This document shows positions 30,001 to 38,475 of a stretch of DNA of 51,478 nt, piece after piece. Numbering within the stretch: the stretch's first letter is position 1; each line of letters begins with the position of its first letter. The DNA comes from an uncultured Coriobacteriaceae bacterium (GTDB lineage: Bacteria > Actinomycetota > Coriobacteriia > Coriobacteriales > Atopobiaceae): assembly GCA_902801175.1 (NCBI GenBank), contig CADCHF010000012.1:1-51478 (forward strand). The letters are read 5' to 3'. The notes beneath the pieces were generated by a model. The model was not told the DNA's origin, ran no database searches, and saw nothing but the letters and a program-made list of their open reading frames with translations. Made by a program: the position numbers and the translations under genes.

Positions 30001-30891
30001 ATGCACTACGACGGTATGACCTTTCGTCCGCCCTACGAGGCCTACTCGCTGCTCTTGCAGGTGACTCGCGGCTGCAGCCACAACGCCTGCACCTTTTGCA
30101 GCATGTATCGCACGACGCCGTTCTCGGTCTCTCCGCTGGAGGAGATTGTGGAGGACCTCACCGAGGCCGCACGCGACTACACCTATGCGCAGCGCGTCTT
30201 TCTGGTCAACGGTGACGCTTTTTGCCTGTCTGCCACCGAGCTTGCCAACATCGCTGACATGATCCACGAGGCGCTGCCCTACGTTGAGTCCATTGGCTGC
30301 TATGCGCGTATTCCCAACGTGGTCGCCAAGACCGACGAGGAGCTGGCGATGCTCGCGGCAAAGGGCTACGCCGACATCAACATTGGCGTGGAGTCGGCGC
30401 TCGACGACGTACTCGCCTTTATGAACAAGGGCTACGACGTGGCCTGTGCGCGCGAGCAGTTTGCTCGTCTGCACAAGGCGGGGCTGTCGTTTAACCTCAA
30501 CATCATCAACGCCGCTGCGGGGCCGGAGCGCATTGCCGAGCATGCTGCTGCCAACGCGGCGCTCGTGAACGAGGCCAAGCCCACGCTCATCTTTGTGTCG
30601 CCGCTGCATGTTGACCCTGGTACGCCCCTTGAGAGGCTGCTTGGCGAGGGTCGCTTTGAGGAGTGTACGCTAGGCCAGTACCTCGAGGAGGAGATAGCCT
30701 TCTTGGAGGGTCTCACGCTCGACGGCTGCGTGTTCTTTGGGCTGCACGTGTCAAACCCCGTGCCAGTGCAGGGCTTGCTGTCGCGCGACAAGGACGCGAT
30801 GCTGGCTCGCCTGCGTGCGGGCATGGCGCGCATTCCGCGGGAGGTGCTGGACTCGCACCCCACCAAGGGCGCCGAGGGCCGCTTGCGCTAG
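30001..30891 (+). CDS. Radical SAM protein with CX4CX2C cluster motif
   Basis: 296 residues. The start at 30001 follows GAAGGGGGAGCT; the longer ORF upstream runs through the terminator region. The 4Fe-4S cluster motif is GCSHNACTFCSMY, with Cys25, Cys30 and Cys33; the spacing is CX4CX2C instead of the canonical CX3CX2C, a variant known in a subgroup that reads VTxGCSHNxCTFC. The remainder has the radical SAM barrel pattern, for example GYADINIGVESALDDVLAFMNKG (SAM-binding). No substrate can be named. It ends 2 nt before convergent pepT. Family strong, reaction unknown. Confidence 0.82.
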   Translation: MHYDGMTFRPPYEAYSLLLQVTRGCSHNACTFCSMYRTTPFSVSPLEEIVEDLTEAARDYTYAQRVFLVNGDAFCLSATELANIADMIHEALPYVESIGCYARIPNVVAKTDEELAMLAAKGYADINIGVESALDDVLAFMNKGYDVACAREQFARLHKAGLSFNLNIINAAAGPERIAEHAAANAALVNEAKPTLIFVSPLHVDPGTPLERLLGEGRFEECTLGQYLEEEIAFLEGLTLDGCVFFGLHVSNPVPVQGLLSRDKDAMLARLRAGMARIPREVLDSHPTKGAEGRLR

Positions 30892-30893
30892 GG

Positions 30894-32144
30894 CTAGCCC
30901 TGCTCCACCGCATAGCGGGCGACGAGCGCCACGAGCACGTCCACCATGGTCTCGAGCTCGGGTACGGGCACAAACTCGCGGACGCCGTGGGCGTTGTAAT
31001 AGCAGGCAGACAGGTTGACGCAGGGAAGGCCGCGGAACGAGAGCTGCGAGCCGTCGGTGCCACCGCGCATGGGTGTCGTGAAGGGCGTGACCCCACATGC
31101 CTCAAAGGCGGCGCGGGCGTTGGCCATGAGGTGGGCGTTCTCGGGCAGGGTCACCACGTCGGCGAGGTTGTGGTACTGGTCGCGGATCTCGACCTCGATG
31201 ACGTCACGACCGTACTGCTGGTTGATCAGTGCCGCCGCGGCTCGCATGACCTCCTTGCGTGCCTCGACCTTTGTCTGGTCGTGGTCGCGGATGATGTAGC
31301 TCGCAGAGGCCTTCTCGCACGAGCCCTCCATGCGGTCGAGGTAGTAGAAGCCCTCGTATCCCTCGGTGTGCTCGGGGCGCTCGTGGGCGGGCAGCAGCTG
31401 GTGGTAACGTATGAGGGCCTCGGCTGCGTTGATCATGACATCCTTGGCGGTTCCCGGGTGCACCGACACGCCGTGGGCATGCACCTGCGCCTCGGCCGCG
31501 TTGAATGTCTCGTAGCAGATCTCGCCCAACGGTCCACCATCGATGGTGTAGCCCCACTTTGCGCCAAAGGCCTCGAGGTCGAGGAGCGCGGCGCCGTGGC
31601 CAATCTCCTCGTCAGGCGCGAAAGCAAGGGCAAGGCGCGGATGGGGGAGCGTGGGGTCTGCTGCCAGGTGGGCGAGCAGCTCGAGGCAGGCCGCACAACC
31701 CGCCTTGTCGTCTCCGCCCAAAAGCGAGGTACCATCTGCCGTGACGAGCTCCCAGCCCTCCATGTGGGACAGCTGCGGGTTTGTGGCGGGGCTGACCGTT
31801 ACCGGTCGTCCGTTGCGACCAGTGCCTATGACCAGCTCTCCGCCCGTGTAGCGCACGACCTGCGGGCGAACGGGGTCGCCCCAGCTCTGAGGTGCGGTGT
31901 CAACGTGGCAGCAGATCGCCAGTGTGGGAAGGTGCTCGCAGCCTGGACTTGCGGGCCAATGGGCGGTTACATAGGCGTGCTCGTCGATGGTCACGTCCTG
32001 CGCACCAAGGTCCAGAAGATCGTCTCGAATGGCCTTGGACATGGCGTGCTGACTAGGCGTCGAAGGCACTCGGTCAAGATGGTCCGGATCGGACTGAGAG
32101 GGAATGCTGCAGTACTTGATAAGTCGATCAACAACGCTGCTCAT
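30894..32144 (-). CDS. pepT: Peptidase T (tripeptide aminopeptidase, M20 family)
   Basis: 416 residues; GGAGCAGCT precedes the ATG at 32144. PepT is a cytoplasmic di-zinc enzyme that removes N-terminal residues from tripeptides. Metal and catalytic residues are visible: His80-Val-Asp82 (CCHVDTAP), Asp145 (LGGDDKAG), and the catalytic/metal pair Glu179-Glu180 (FAPDEEIGHG). The C-terminal CYYNAHGVREFV contains the last histidine ligand. The length matches the family. It supplies amino acids for a peptide-fermenting metabolism, consistent with gdhA and iorAB in the window. Upstream lies a patch of repeats. Confidence 0.93.
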   Translation of the reverse strand: MSSVVDRLIKYCSIPSQSDPDHLDRVPSTPSQHAMSKAIRDDLLDLGAQDVTIDEHAYVTAHWPASPGCEHLPTLAICCHVDTAPQSWGDPVRPQVVRYTGGELVIGTGRNGRPVTVSPATNPQLSHMEGWELVTADGTSLLGGDDKAGCAACLELLAHLAADPTLPHPRLALAFAPDEEIGHGAALLDLEAFGAKWGYTIDGGPLGEICYETFNAAEAQVHAHGVSVHPGTAKDVMINAAEALIRYHQLLPAHERPEHTEGYEGFYYLDRMEGSCEKASASYIIRDHDQTKVEARKEVMRAAAALINQQYGRDVIEVEIRDQYHNLADVVTLPENAHLMANARAAFEACGVTPFTTPMRGGTDGSQLSFRGLPCVNLSACYYNAHGVREFVPVPELETMVDVLVALVARYAVEQG

Positions 32145-32186
32145 AGCTGCTCCAATTCGGGGAGGACGTGGCATTAGGACGATGGT

Positions 32187-32347
32187 GTGTCATGGGGACG
32201 AATGATTCGACACTCGGATGCGGCGTGTCATGGGGACGTATAATTCGACACACTCGGAAATGCGCTCGTCGCGGTGTTGGCCGCTCGCGAGGTTCGGCCT
32301 GTGCGACGGTATGACTGAGTGTGTCCAATTATACGTCCCCAGGACAC
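32187..32347. repeat. GTGTC-type repeats, near-perfect 31-bp inverted arms
   Basis: GTGTCATGGGGACG occurs directly at 32187-32200 and 32225-32238. Arms 32225-32255 and 32317-32347 are inverted copies with two mismatches, 61 nt apart. The first copy can also close a small hairpin with CGACAC at 32208-32213. The pattern resembles REP-type palindromic repeats. Confidence 0.75.
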
Positions 32348-32420
32348 ACCCTCATCCCCGGTGACGCGTTCCCAGGACACACCCCGTCCTCGCCGAAACG
32401 TTCCCAGGACACACCCCGTT
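32337..32420. repeat. Three-unit short array based on CCCAGGACACACC
   Basis: CCCAGGACACACC recurs at about 32338, 32371 and 32403, with 32-33 bp period. Each is the inverted form of the GTGTC(A/C)TGGG(G/A)ACG motif seen just upstream. The units between are not identical. It fits REP clustering and not CRISPR because the repeated core is only 13 bp. Confidence 0.65.
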
Positions 32421-32496
32421 CCAAAGCACACCTCCCTTTTCCTGCGTTTCCGTACAATCCGTCCTATTCGTTCGATAGGGCCTGGGCTCAGGTGCA

Positions 32497-32793
32497 GTGT
32501 CGCTCCTTGTGTCGGCAATCGTGGGGGAGGGCAACGCTGCGCCAGCAAGCTGCGCGGCCATGATGCTCTTGGGCTTCCTCTCAGTTGGGCTCAGCGTGTA
32601 CTGCTACGTCATTGCGCAGGCAAGCCTTGGCGCGTCTCGTACCAGCGCGTTCAATGCAACATCGCCCTTCATTGGGGCGCTTTTGGGCATGCTGCTGTTC
32701 CGCGAGGTTCCTGGCACTCTGTTCTGGGTCGCCTTTGCCCTCATGGCCGTGGGCGTGTGGCTTTCGGTGCAAGACGCCATGGCAGAGGGCTAA
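32497..32793 (+). pseudogene. C-terminal fragment of an EamA/DMT transporter
   Basis: Only 98 residues remain, matching the last three or so membrane segments of the ~300-residue EamA/DMT family: AAMMLLGFLSVGLSVYCYVIAQASLGASRTSAFNATSPFI...LLFREVPGTLFWVAFALMAVGVWLSV. A stop codon lies in frame just upstream (32476-32478), and then the repeat array begins, so the N-terminal two-thirds are missing. No ribosome site precedes the GTG. The truncation ends next to the GTGTC-repeats, which may mark the deletion or rearrangement endpoint. An intact DMT transporter is present at 34602. Confidence 0.75.
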
Positions 32794-32851
32794 GGGCTGA
32801 CAGCAGCTACCGCTCCTGTTCCCGCTCCAGTTTCCGTAAAGTGTGCAGCCC

Positions 32852-33532
32852 CTACTTCACGCAGGTAAAGCAGGCTATCGAGTTAAAGCACTCCACCTTC
32901 GCGCTCGAGTAAAGCCCGCAGAGCCGACGCTCCAGGCTCTCGTGCGTCTCAAAGGGCGGCGTAAAGAAGCCCTTTGGCACATAGAAGTGCTTTATGAGCC
33001 AGTCGGTGCGAGCCTTCTCGCCCTCAACATAGAAGCAGCCGCAGAAGGTGCCGCCTGGCTTGAGCACGCGATAGGTTTCGGCATATGCGGCTTCCTTGTT
33101 TGGGAAGGCATGGAAGCCGTTCATTGAGAGCACGGTGTCAAAGCTCTCGTCGTCAAAGGGCAGTGCGCCAACGTCTCCCTGCTTAAACGTAACGTTATGC
33201 AGCCCAAGGATCGACGCCTTCTGCTGCGCGCTCGCCATCATGTCGGGCGAGTAGTCTAGGCACGTTATCCGGGCGTCTTCAAGCGTGTCGTAGAGCGGCA
33301 TGGTGAGCACGCCTGTCCCAACGGGCACCTCCAGCAGCGACCCCGCAAAGCCCTCGGGTATGCCAGAGGTCGCTCTCTCGATGTAGGCGGCGTTCATCTC
33401 TGGCCCAATGCCCCAAACGGCCCGGCTTATGGCGGTACCCAAAACGGTGGTACAGGTCATCATCCCGTCGTAGATAGAGGCGGAGCCTCCAAGCTTCTTG
33501 TATGCGCTGCGAATGTCGTCCTTGCGTGCCAT
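32852..33532 (-). CDS. Class I SAM-dependent methyltransferase
   Basis: 226 residues. The start at 33532 follows AGGAG. The methyltransferase core shows motif I LLEVPVGTGVLTMPLY, an acidic end of strand 2 CLDYSPDMM, and VTFKQGDVGALPFDDESFDTVLSMNGFHAFPN (motifs II-III; UbiE-like). The N-terminus has GGSASIYDGMMTCTTVLGTAISRAVWG, similar to UbiE/COQ5-like enzymes that act on small molecules. It starts 4 nt downstream of the ATC hydrolase-like gene, so the two are co-transcribed. The substrate is unknown. Confidence 0.82.
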   Translation of the reverse strand: MARKDDIRSAYKKLGGSASIYDGMMTCTTVLGTAISRAVWGIGPEMNAAYIERATSGIPEGFAGSLLEVPVGTGVLTMPLYDTLEDARITCLDYSPDMMASAQQKASILGLHNVTFKQGDVGALPFDDESFDTVLSMNGFHAFPNKEAAYAETYRVLKPGGTFCGCFYVEGEKARTDWLIKHFYVPKGFFTPPFETHESLERRLCGLYSSAKVECFNSIACFTCVK

Positions 33533-33536
33533 GGTG

Positions 33537-34193
33537 CTACTCTCCTGGTTCCATGAGGAAGTCACAGTACGGCCCGCCCTCGGCGAGCGTGTGCTTGCGC
33601 GTGAGGCGTCCGTGCTTGATTGCTGCGTTGTAATAGTCGGTCTCGCACATCACGGGAAGGATCTCGAGAAGACCTTCCTGACGCGCGAGGTCGTTGATGG
33701 GGCAATGGGTGTAGTGGTAGTGGGCAACGGTGCCGCCGCGCTCGTCGTCAAAGTTGAAGTCCCAGGTTGCGTCCTTGATAGACGGGCGCTCTTCGGCCCA
33801 CTCTGCGTTTGCGTGCAGCGTCTCGTTCAGCTTGGTCATGTTCTCTTGTTTGCGCAGGTCACCCTTGTTGCCCATGGCTTTTAGCGGCTTTGAGCTAAAG
33901 ATTGCACGCAGCACCTCTCGCATCATGTCTGGCGTGATTTGGCCCTCGGCAGCCTTCCACAGGGCAAAGATGACGCAAGACAGGTAGAGGTTATTGGCCA
34001 TGGGGTTGCCAGCTCCTATGGCGGGGCTACGGTCGATGAGCTCTTTGTAGATGGGCTTTCCACCGCGGTAGGCCTTGGTCGCGAGATCTGCTCCATAGAG
34101 CTTCTTGATGTAGTGACGCGCAAGTGGCGCGACAACTGCCCAAAACTTGCCCGTGTAGGGGAGCTTTGGGTCCACGTCCTGGGTGACGCTCAT
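33537..34193 (-). CDS. L-2-amino-thiazoline-4-carboxylate hydrolase-like protein
   Basis: 218 residues from the ATG at 34193, which follows GGAAGGAATACGACA. The family (PF14196, ATC hydrolase-like) is suggested by the central helical region and the conserved ending YTHCPINDLARQEGLLEILPVMCETDYYNAAIKHG...GGPYCDF, with Cys residues around CPI and C-E-T-D. In the founding enzyme the reaction opens a thiazoline ring to cysteine derivatives; most members are uncharacterised. Here it is paired with a SAM methyltransferase in a two-gene unit, which suggests action on a small methylated metabolite. Family moderately sure, reaction not. Confidence 0.62.
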   Translation of the reverse strand: MSVTQDVDPKLPYTGKFWAVVAPLARHYIKKLYGADLATKAYRGGKPIYKELIDRSPAIGAGNPMANNLYLSCVIFALWKAAEGQITPDMMREVLRAIFSSKPLKAMGNKGDLRKQENMTKLNETLHANAEWAEERPSIKDATWDFNFDDERGGTVAHYHYTHCPINDLARQEGLLEILPVMCETDYYNAAIKHGRLTRKHTLAEGGPYCDFLMEPGE

Positions 34194-34601
34194 TGTCGTA
34201 TTCCTTCCGGTGGGTGTTGCGGCGGGACATACATGTGTGTGCTCGTCCGATTGCGCTGTGAAGGCACAGCGGACAGGTGGTACGGCACGGGTCGTTGCGG
34301 TGGCGCTTGGGCCTTGAGGCGAGCCAATGCATTGCGTGGTGAATGGCTCTCTGTTCAATCCTTTGCGCACAGATCCAGCGTCCTACGTATAAGTTATATG
34401 CATCTAACAGTATAGGCAAAATCGCAAGCGTGAGCTTGAGTTCGCTTCAACTGGGTGAGTGCATCTCTTCCAAGCAAACGAGCGAGGCTACAATCGCATT
34501 TAGTTTGCTCGCAAATTTCTTTACATTTGCCCTGCTAGCTGCCAGTATGATGTGGTTCATCGTTAGGTTGCCAGGCGCAAGGCGCCCGCAGGAGGTATGC
34601 A
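34194..34601. other. 408-bp divergent intergenic region
   Basis: This lies between the ATC hydrolase-like gene and the DMT transporter. The right part (34380-34570) is A+T-rich and includes TATAAGTTATATGC, so it probably holds the promoters for both genes. I see no gene or stable RNA. Confidence 0.4.
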
Positions 34602-35495
34602 ATGCAAGCCGAGACCACCCCAGATGCCAAGCTCGGCAGCGCGCGCCTTCGCTTTGTGCTCGCCGTGCTCCTGTACGGCACAATCGGCCCGGTCGTGCGC
34701 TTTATTGCCCTTCCGTCAGAGGTGATCGTGCTCTTTAGAGGCGCGTTTGGCTCGCTCTTTGTGTGGCTCTTCATGAGGGTGCGGGGCCAGACACTCGACA
34801 GGCGGGCCATCCGCGCCAACCTGCGCTGGCTCGTTACCTCCGGCATATGTCTTGGACTCAACTGGATCTTTCTATTTGCGGCATATGTGCACACCACCGT
34901 TGCCATCGCGAGCCTCTGCAACTACATGGCGCCCATCATAGTGATTGCGCTTTCGCCCGTGGTGTTTGGCGAGCGCATTGGCCCCAAGAGGCTCGCATGT
35001 GTAATTGCGGCCTTTGTTGGCATCATGCTGGTGTCGGGGGTGCTGAGCTCAGGCGCGGCCGAGGTTGACCTCGTGGGAATCGCGCTTGGCCTTTTGGCCG
35101 CGGCGGCCTTCGTTGGCATCGTCATCTGCAACAAGAAGATCGTGGGCGTGGGGGCCTTTGACAAGGTGGTCGTCCAGCTGGGGACCTCGGCTGCGACGGT
35201 GCTTCCCTATGCGTTGGTGAAGAACGGTGGGCTGCCCCTGGCTGGGGTGGACGTCAGGTCGTGGGCACTTTTGGCATGCATCTGCCTCGTGCAGACGGGC
35301 ATTGCCTACGTCTTCTACTTTGGGGCGATGGGAGAGCTCCCCGTGACCGAGATCGCGCTCCTGGGCTACATAGAGCCCGTGGTGTCGGTGCTTGGGTCGG
35401 CGCTCTTCCTGCATGAGCCCCTGGGCGTTGCCGGGGCAATCGGTGCGGCAATGGTCATTGTGGCAGCCGCGGCAGGCGAGGTCATAAGGGAGTAG
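34602..35495 (+). CDS. EamA/DMT-family metabolite transporter
   Basis: 297 residues with a GGAGG site 6 nt before the ATG. Ten hydrophobic segments arranged as two five-helix repeats make up the protein, the classic DMT organisation. Typical positions are FRGAFGSLFVWLFMRVRGQ, VHTTVAIASLCNYMAPIIVIALSPVVFGERI (end of the first repeat) and ELPVTEIALLGYIEPVVSVLGSALFLHEPLG (end of the second). The family exports amino acids, nucleosides or other metabolites across the cytoplasmic membrane; the substrate is unknown. It is convergent with the MATE gene, which is separated by a hairpin. Confidence 0.9.
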   Translation: MQAETTPDAKLGSARLRFVLAVLLYGTIGPVVRFIALPSEVIVLFRGAFGSLFVWLFMRVRGQTLDRRAIRANLRWLVTSGICLGLNWIFLFAAYVHTTVAIASLCNYMAPIIVIALSPVVFGERIGPKRLACVIAAFVGIMLVSGVLSSGAAEVDLVGIALGLLAAAAFVGIVICNKKIVGVGAFDKVVVQLGTSAATVLPYALVKNGGLPLAGVDVRSWALLACICLVQTGIAYVFYFGAMGELPVTEIALLGYIEPVVSVLGSALFLHEPLGVAGAIGAAMVIVAAAAGEVIRE

Positions 35496-35597
35496 ATGGC
35501 TCTGTTTGCGTGGGGGCTTGTCCGCACGTACTCGTCCTGTGTTTGTGACATGTATCCGGGCAATGCCGTCTAGCTGCGGATAGCTCGCAGAAGAAAG

Positions 35598-35631
35598 GCC
35601 CAGCCTTGAGGTGTTGGCTCCAAGGTTGGGC
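35598..35631 (-). terminator. Terminator between convergent DMT and MATE genes
   Basis: The stem GCCCAGCCTTGAG / CTCCAAGGTTGGGC is followed on the minus strand by CTTTCTT, so it best serves the MATE gene. Confidence 0.65.
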
Positions 35632-35654
35632 TCGCATTTGGTCATCCCTTTCCG

Positions 35655-37019
35655 CTACAGCTCCCCGCGAAGGTCCTTGCGCAGGCGCACCAGCATCACG
35701 GAGGCAACCGAAGCGCTCACCAGCGTTGCCACGGGGAGGTTCAGCCAAAGTCCGGTGAGCCCTAGCGGCCAGAGCAGCACCAGCGCCAAGATAGGCGCAA
35801 CAAGGGACTCGAGCAGCGAGAAGGCGCTTGCTGGCTTTGGCCTCTCGATGGCCGTGTAGAAGGACTGCGTTGCCATGGGCAGCCACCGCACAAAGTAGGC
35901 AATCGAGAACAGCCTGAAGGCAGGCTTTGCAAGGCCCAGGATCGACTCGGAGGGGTTGCCAATAAACAGGCGGGTGAACTGCAGCGGGAAGGCAAACATC
36001 GCCACGGCAATAGAAACCGAGATGATGGCGCAGGCCGCAAAGATGCGCTTCTCGATCTTTACGACGCGGTCGACACGCCCGGCCCCAAGGTTGTAACCAA
36101 CTGCGGGCTGCAGGGCGTCGCAGGTTCCGTAGAGCAGCGGGAAGATGACGCCGCTCGCATACATGAGCGCACCGTAGACCGCCACGGCATCCTCTCCTCC
36201 CATGGCAAGAAGCGCGGCGTTGAGCAGCACCGAGGGAACGCGACCGGCAACGTTGTTGAGGAAGGCCGGCATGCCAGCCGCGGTGATCTGGCGCACTAGG
36301 GCCGCGTGCGGCCTTGGGCGAACAAAGCGCAGCTTGAGGCTGCCGCGAAGGAACGGGACCATGCCCACGCATGCGCTTATGGCAAGTGCGAGGCAGTAAC
36401 CAAGGGCGGCTCCCATCACGCCAAGCCCAGCAAAGCGAACGAGCGTGAACTCGATGATGGCGCCGAGCACCGCCATGAACACGTTGAGCATGAGGCTCCC
36501 GCGGATCTTGCCGCAGATGCGCAAGAAGTTGTCGAGTGCAAACATGAGGGAGGTCACAGGGGCGCCCACGGCGTACACGCGCAAGAAGATGACAGCGTCG
36601 GCAGCCAGGGCGTCGGACGCTCCCAGCGCCTGCATGATGGCTGGGGCCGCAAACCAAAAGGCGGCGCCCAAGAGCGCTCCAAGCAAAACGATTCCAAGGA
36701 CCGCGCAGGTAAACACGTTGTTGGCACAGTCGTCGTCACCTGCGCCAAGGGCGATAGCTATGGGCACGGCAGACCCGACGCCCACGAGGTCGCCCACGGC
36801 AAACGCCAGGATGACAAAGGGCATGGCAAGGTTGACGGCGGCAAAGGCCGTGGACCCAAGCAGCTGCCCCACGATGATGCCGTCGAGCACGTCGTAGAGG
36901 GCCGACGCGAGCATCGAGACCGCCCCCGGCGCTGCCGCAATGAAGAACAGGCGCGTGGGCGTGGTGGAGAGGTACAGCTTCCGCAGCTCCTCGTCGTGCG
37001 TCGTAGCCTGCTCTGCCAT
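35655..37019 (-). CDS. MATE-family multidrug/metabolite exporter
   Basis: 454 residues, the usual MATE size, with GAGGAG before the ATG at 37019. Twelve hydrophobic segments in two six-helix halves are visible. Typical elements include AAPGAVSMLASALYDVLDGIIVGQLLG near the N-terminus, the conserved helix 2-3 region MPFVILAFAVGDLVGVGSAV, and FRLFSIAYFVRWLPMATQSFYTAIERPKPA in the second half. It would export cationic drugs or metabolites using Na+ or H+ gradients. No regulator is adjacent. Members of this subgroup in Coriobacteriia are mostly uncharacterised. Confidence 0.9.
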   Translation of the reverse strand: MAEQATTHDEELRKLYLSTTPTRLFFIAAAPGAVSMLASALYDVLDGIIVGQLLGSTAFAAVNLAMPFVILAFAVGDLVGVGSAVPIAIALGAGDDDCANNVFTCAVLGIVLLGALLGAAFWFAAPAIMQALGASDALAADAVIFLRVYAVGAPVTSLMFALDNFLRICGKIRGSLMLNVFMAVLGAIIEFTLVRFAGLGVMGAALGYCLALAISACVGMVPFLRGSLKLRFVRPRPHAALVRQITAAGMPAFLNNVAGRVPSVLLNAALLAMGGEDAVAVYGALMYASGVIFPLLYGTCDALQPAVGYNLGAGRVDRVVKIEKRIFAACAIISVSIAVAMFAFPLQFTRLFIGNPSESILGLAKPAFRLFSIAYFVRWLPMATQSFYTAIERPKPASAFSLLESLVAPILALVLLWPLGLTGLWLNLPVATLVSASVASVMLVRLRKDLRGEL

Positions 37020-37309
37020 CTGACAAACTCCTCATGCATAAAGAAGACCGAAGAGGCCATGCCGCATAGGGCGTGTCTTCTCCGGTCCCGTGACCCTCCG
37101 ACTATGTCGCCGTGGCGTGTTGCCACAACGTTCACGAGTCCATTGCAGCAGATGCATACAGGAGCGTCAAGGGCAATCGGGGTGGGGCGTACGATGCCCA
37201 TCCTACCTGCAAACTGAGAGAAATCACCAACACCCGAGTACTTGCCTCCGAGCGACGACGGGGTCCCTGGCGTTGCGTATGATGAGGGCAGCCTACGAGA
37301 GGATGAGAC

Positions 37310-37870
37310 ATGAGAGTTGTGCCCTATACCCCAGAGCACCATGACGAGATGCGTGCGGTTTGTTTGGCAACGGCGAGCGAGCGGGCCCGAACGAGTGACG
37401 TTCACGCAAGGTTCACCCTGCTCATGTACTGCGAGCCGTACCTTGAGCACGGCACGGCCTACATGTTGCTCGACGACGATGATGTGGCGCGTGGGTACGT
37501 GCTCTGCGCAGAGGACTACGCAAGCTATAGCAAGGCCTTTGAGCCCTACAGGCGGCAGATCGAGGGGCTTGGCGAGGAGTACCGCAATCGCGTTGCGGAG
37601 GAACTGGGCTACTTTGAGGCTGTGGCCGAGCGCTATCCGGCGCATCTGCACATTGACATCGAGGAGGCCTACACAGGTGGTGGCAACGGCCGCATGCTCA
37701 TGGAGACGATGATTGAACACATGAGAGAGGCGGGAGTGCGTGGGGTGAGCTTTGGCGTGGCCCCGGGCAACACAAGAGCCGCAGGCTTTTATGAGCACAT
37801 GGGCTTTGAGCACCTGGCAGAGGCTGAGGAGGAGGGTGGCGGCCCCGTCTTTTGCATGAGCTTTGAGTGA
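37310..37870 (+). CDS. GNAT-family N-acetyltransferase
   Basis: 186 residues; GAGAGGATGAGAC precedes the ATG. The acetyl-CoA pyrophosphate loop is GGGNGRMLMETM (about 123-134), following the strand AHLHIDIEEAYTGG, and later FGVAPGNTRAAGFYEHMGFEHL is the alpha4-beta region of the fold. The sequence style is that of the O-GlcNAcase-like acetyltransferase branch (HIDI...YxGxGxGR). The acyl acceptor is unknown. It is transcribed alone, opposite to the MATE gene. Confidence 0.88.
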   Translation: MRVVPYTPEHHDEMRAVCLATASERARTSDVHARFTLLMYCEPYLEHGTAYMLLDDDDVARGYVLCAEDYASYSKAFEPYRRQIEGLGEEYRNRVAEELGYFEAVAERYPAHLHIDIEEAYTGGGNGRMLMETMIEHMREAGVRGVSFGVAPGNTRAAGFYEHMGFEHLAEAEEEGGGPVFCMSFE

Positions 37871-37972
37871 GGCACGAGGCCGGACGGCCCGAGGACCGCC
37901 GCCCGCATGAGGCACATGAGGGCAGCTCGCCTACGGTCGAGCCTCGCCTGTAGCCGCAAGTGGCGCAATGGA

Positions 37973-37989
37973 CCCTGCCGATTGTAGGG
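37973..37989 (+). promoter_or_regulatory. 17-bp operator-like palindrome, site 1
   Basis: CCCTGCCGATTGTAGGG, an imperfect inverted repeat CCCTnCn-GAT-TGnAGGG, lies 110 nt before the 71-residue protein gene. It matches the site at 40117-40133 in 14 of 17 positions. A GCAATGGACCC block just upstream (37965-37975) also resembles GCAATGGAACCC at 40060-40071. Confidence 0.55.
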
Positions 37990-38099
37990 CCTGCGTCCCT
38001 ATTTTGGCGACAAGCTACGGATGTGCCGGCAAGAGCTCACACATCAGAATTGGCTATGGAGACAGGCGCCACACGGCGCATTCAACACAAGGAGGAACC

Positions 38100-38315
38100 A
38101 TGGCTTTTTCCGTTGATGACAAGTGCAGGAAGCTTGCAAAGAACCCCGAGGCTGCGGCAATCATTAGCGAGTACTCGGCCGGGTTCACCACCGATCCCCA
38201 GATGAAGATGGTCATGGGCCTTACCTTGCGCAAGCTGGCAAGCTTCCCGCAGGCCAAGGAGCTCGCCGATCACCTGGACGAGATCGACGCCCGCCTGAAG
38301 GCCATCGAGGGCTAA
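38100..38315 (+). CDS. Small conserved-looking 71-residue protein
   Basis: 71 residues behind a near-ideal AAGGAGGAACC ribosome site, and followed by a terminator, so it is almost certainly expressed. It is predicted all-helical and soluble: KLAKNPEAAAIISEYSAGF, then DPQMKMVMGLTLRKLASFPQ, then AKELADHLDEIDARLKAIEG, which looks like a short amphipathic dimerisation helix. No known motif is visible. An operator-like palindrome 110 nt upstream is shared with the PucR/409-residue protein region at 40.1 kb, so it may belong to the same regulon. Confidence 0.72.
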   Translation: MAFSVDDKCRKLAKNPEAAAIISEYSAGFTTDPQMKMVMGLTLRKLASFPQAKELADHLDEIDARLKAIEG

Positions 38316-38348
38316 GGGCACAGCAAGCATACGCGCTGTCTGGTACAG

Positions 38349-38392
38349 GCGAGGCCACCCCGCATGTCTAACGGGGCGGTCTCGCTGTTTTG
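38349..38392 (+). terminator. Terminator after the 71-residue protein gene
   Basis: The stem GCGAGGCCACCCCG / CGGGGCGGTCTCGC, with wobble pairs, is followed by TGTTTTGG. It lies between convergent genes. Confidence 0.75.
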
Positions 38393-38475
38393 GTTGAGTA
38401 GTAAGGTCTGCAGGGAGAGGGGGCCGCAATCAACGAGGTGCGAAGCCATCTAGGCGACACCCTCACGTCGTGTTG

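Noticed and set aside
32337..32420. Short regularly spaced repeats that could be read as a CRISPR array
   Set aside because: The repeated core is only 13 bp with ~19-bp unlike gaps, three units, and it is the inverted form of a dispersed REP-type motif. No cas genes are present.
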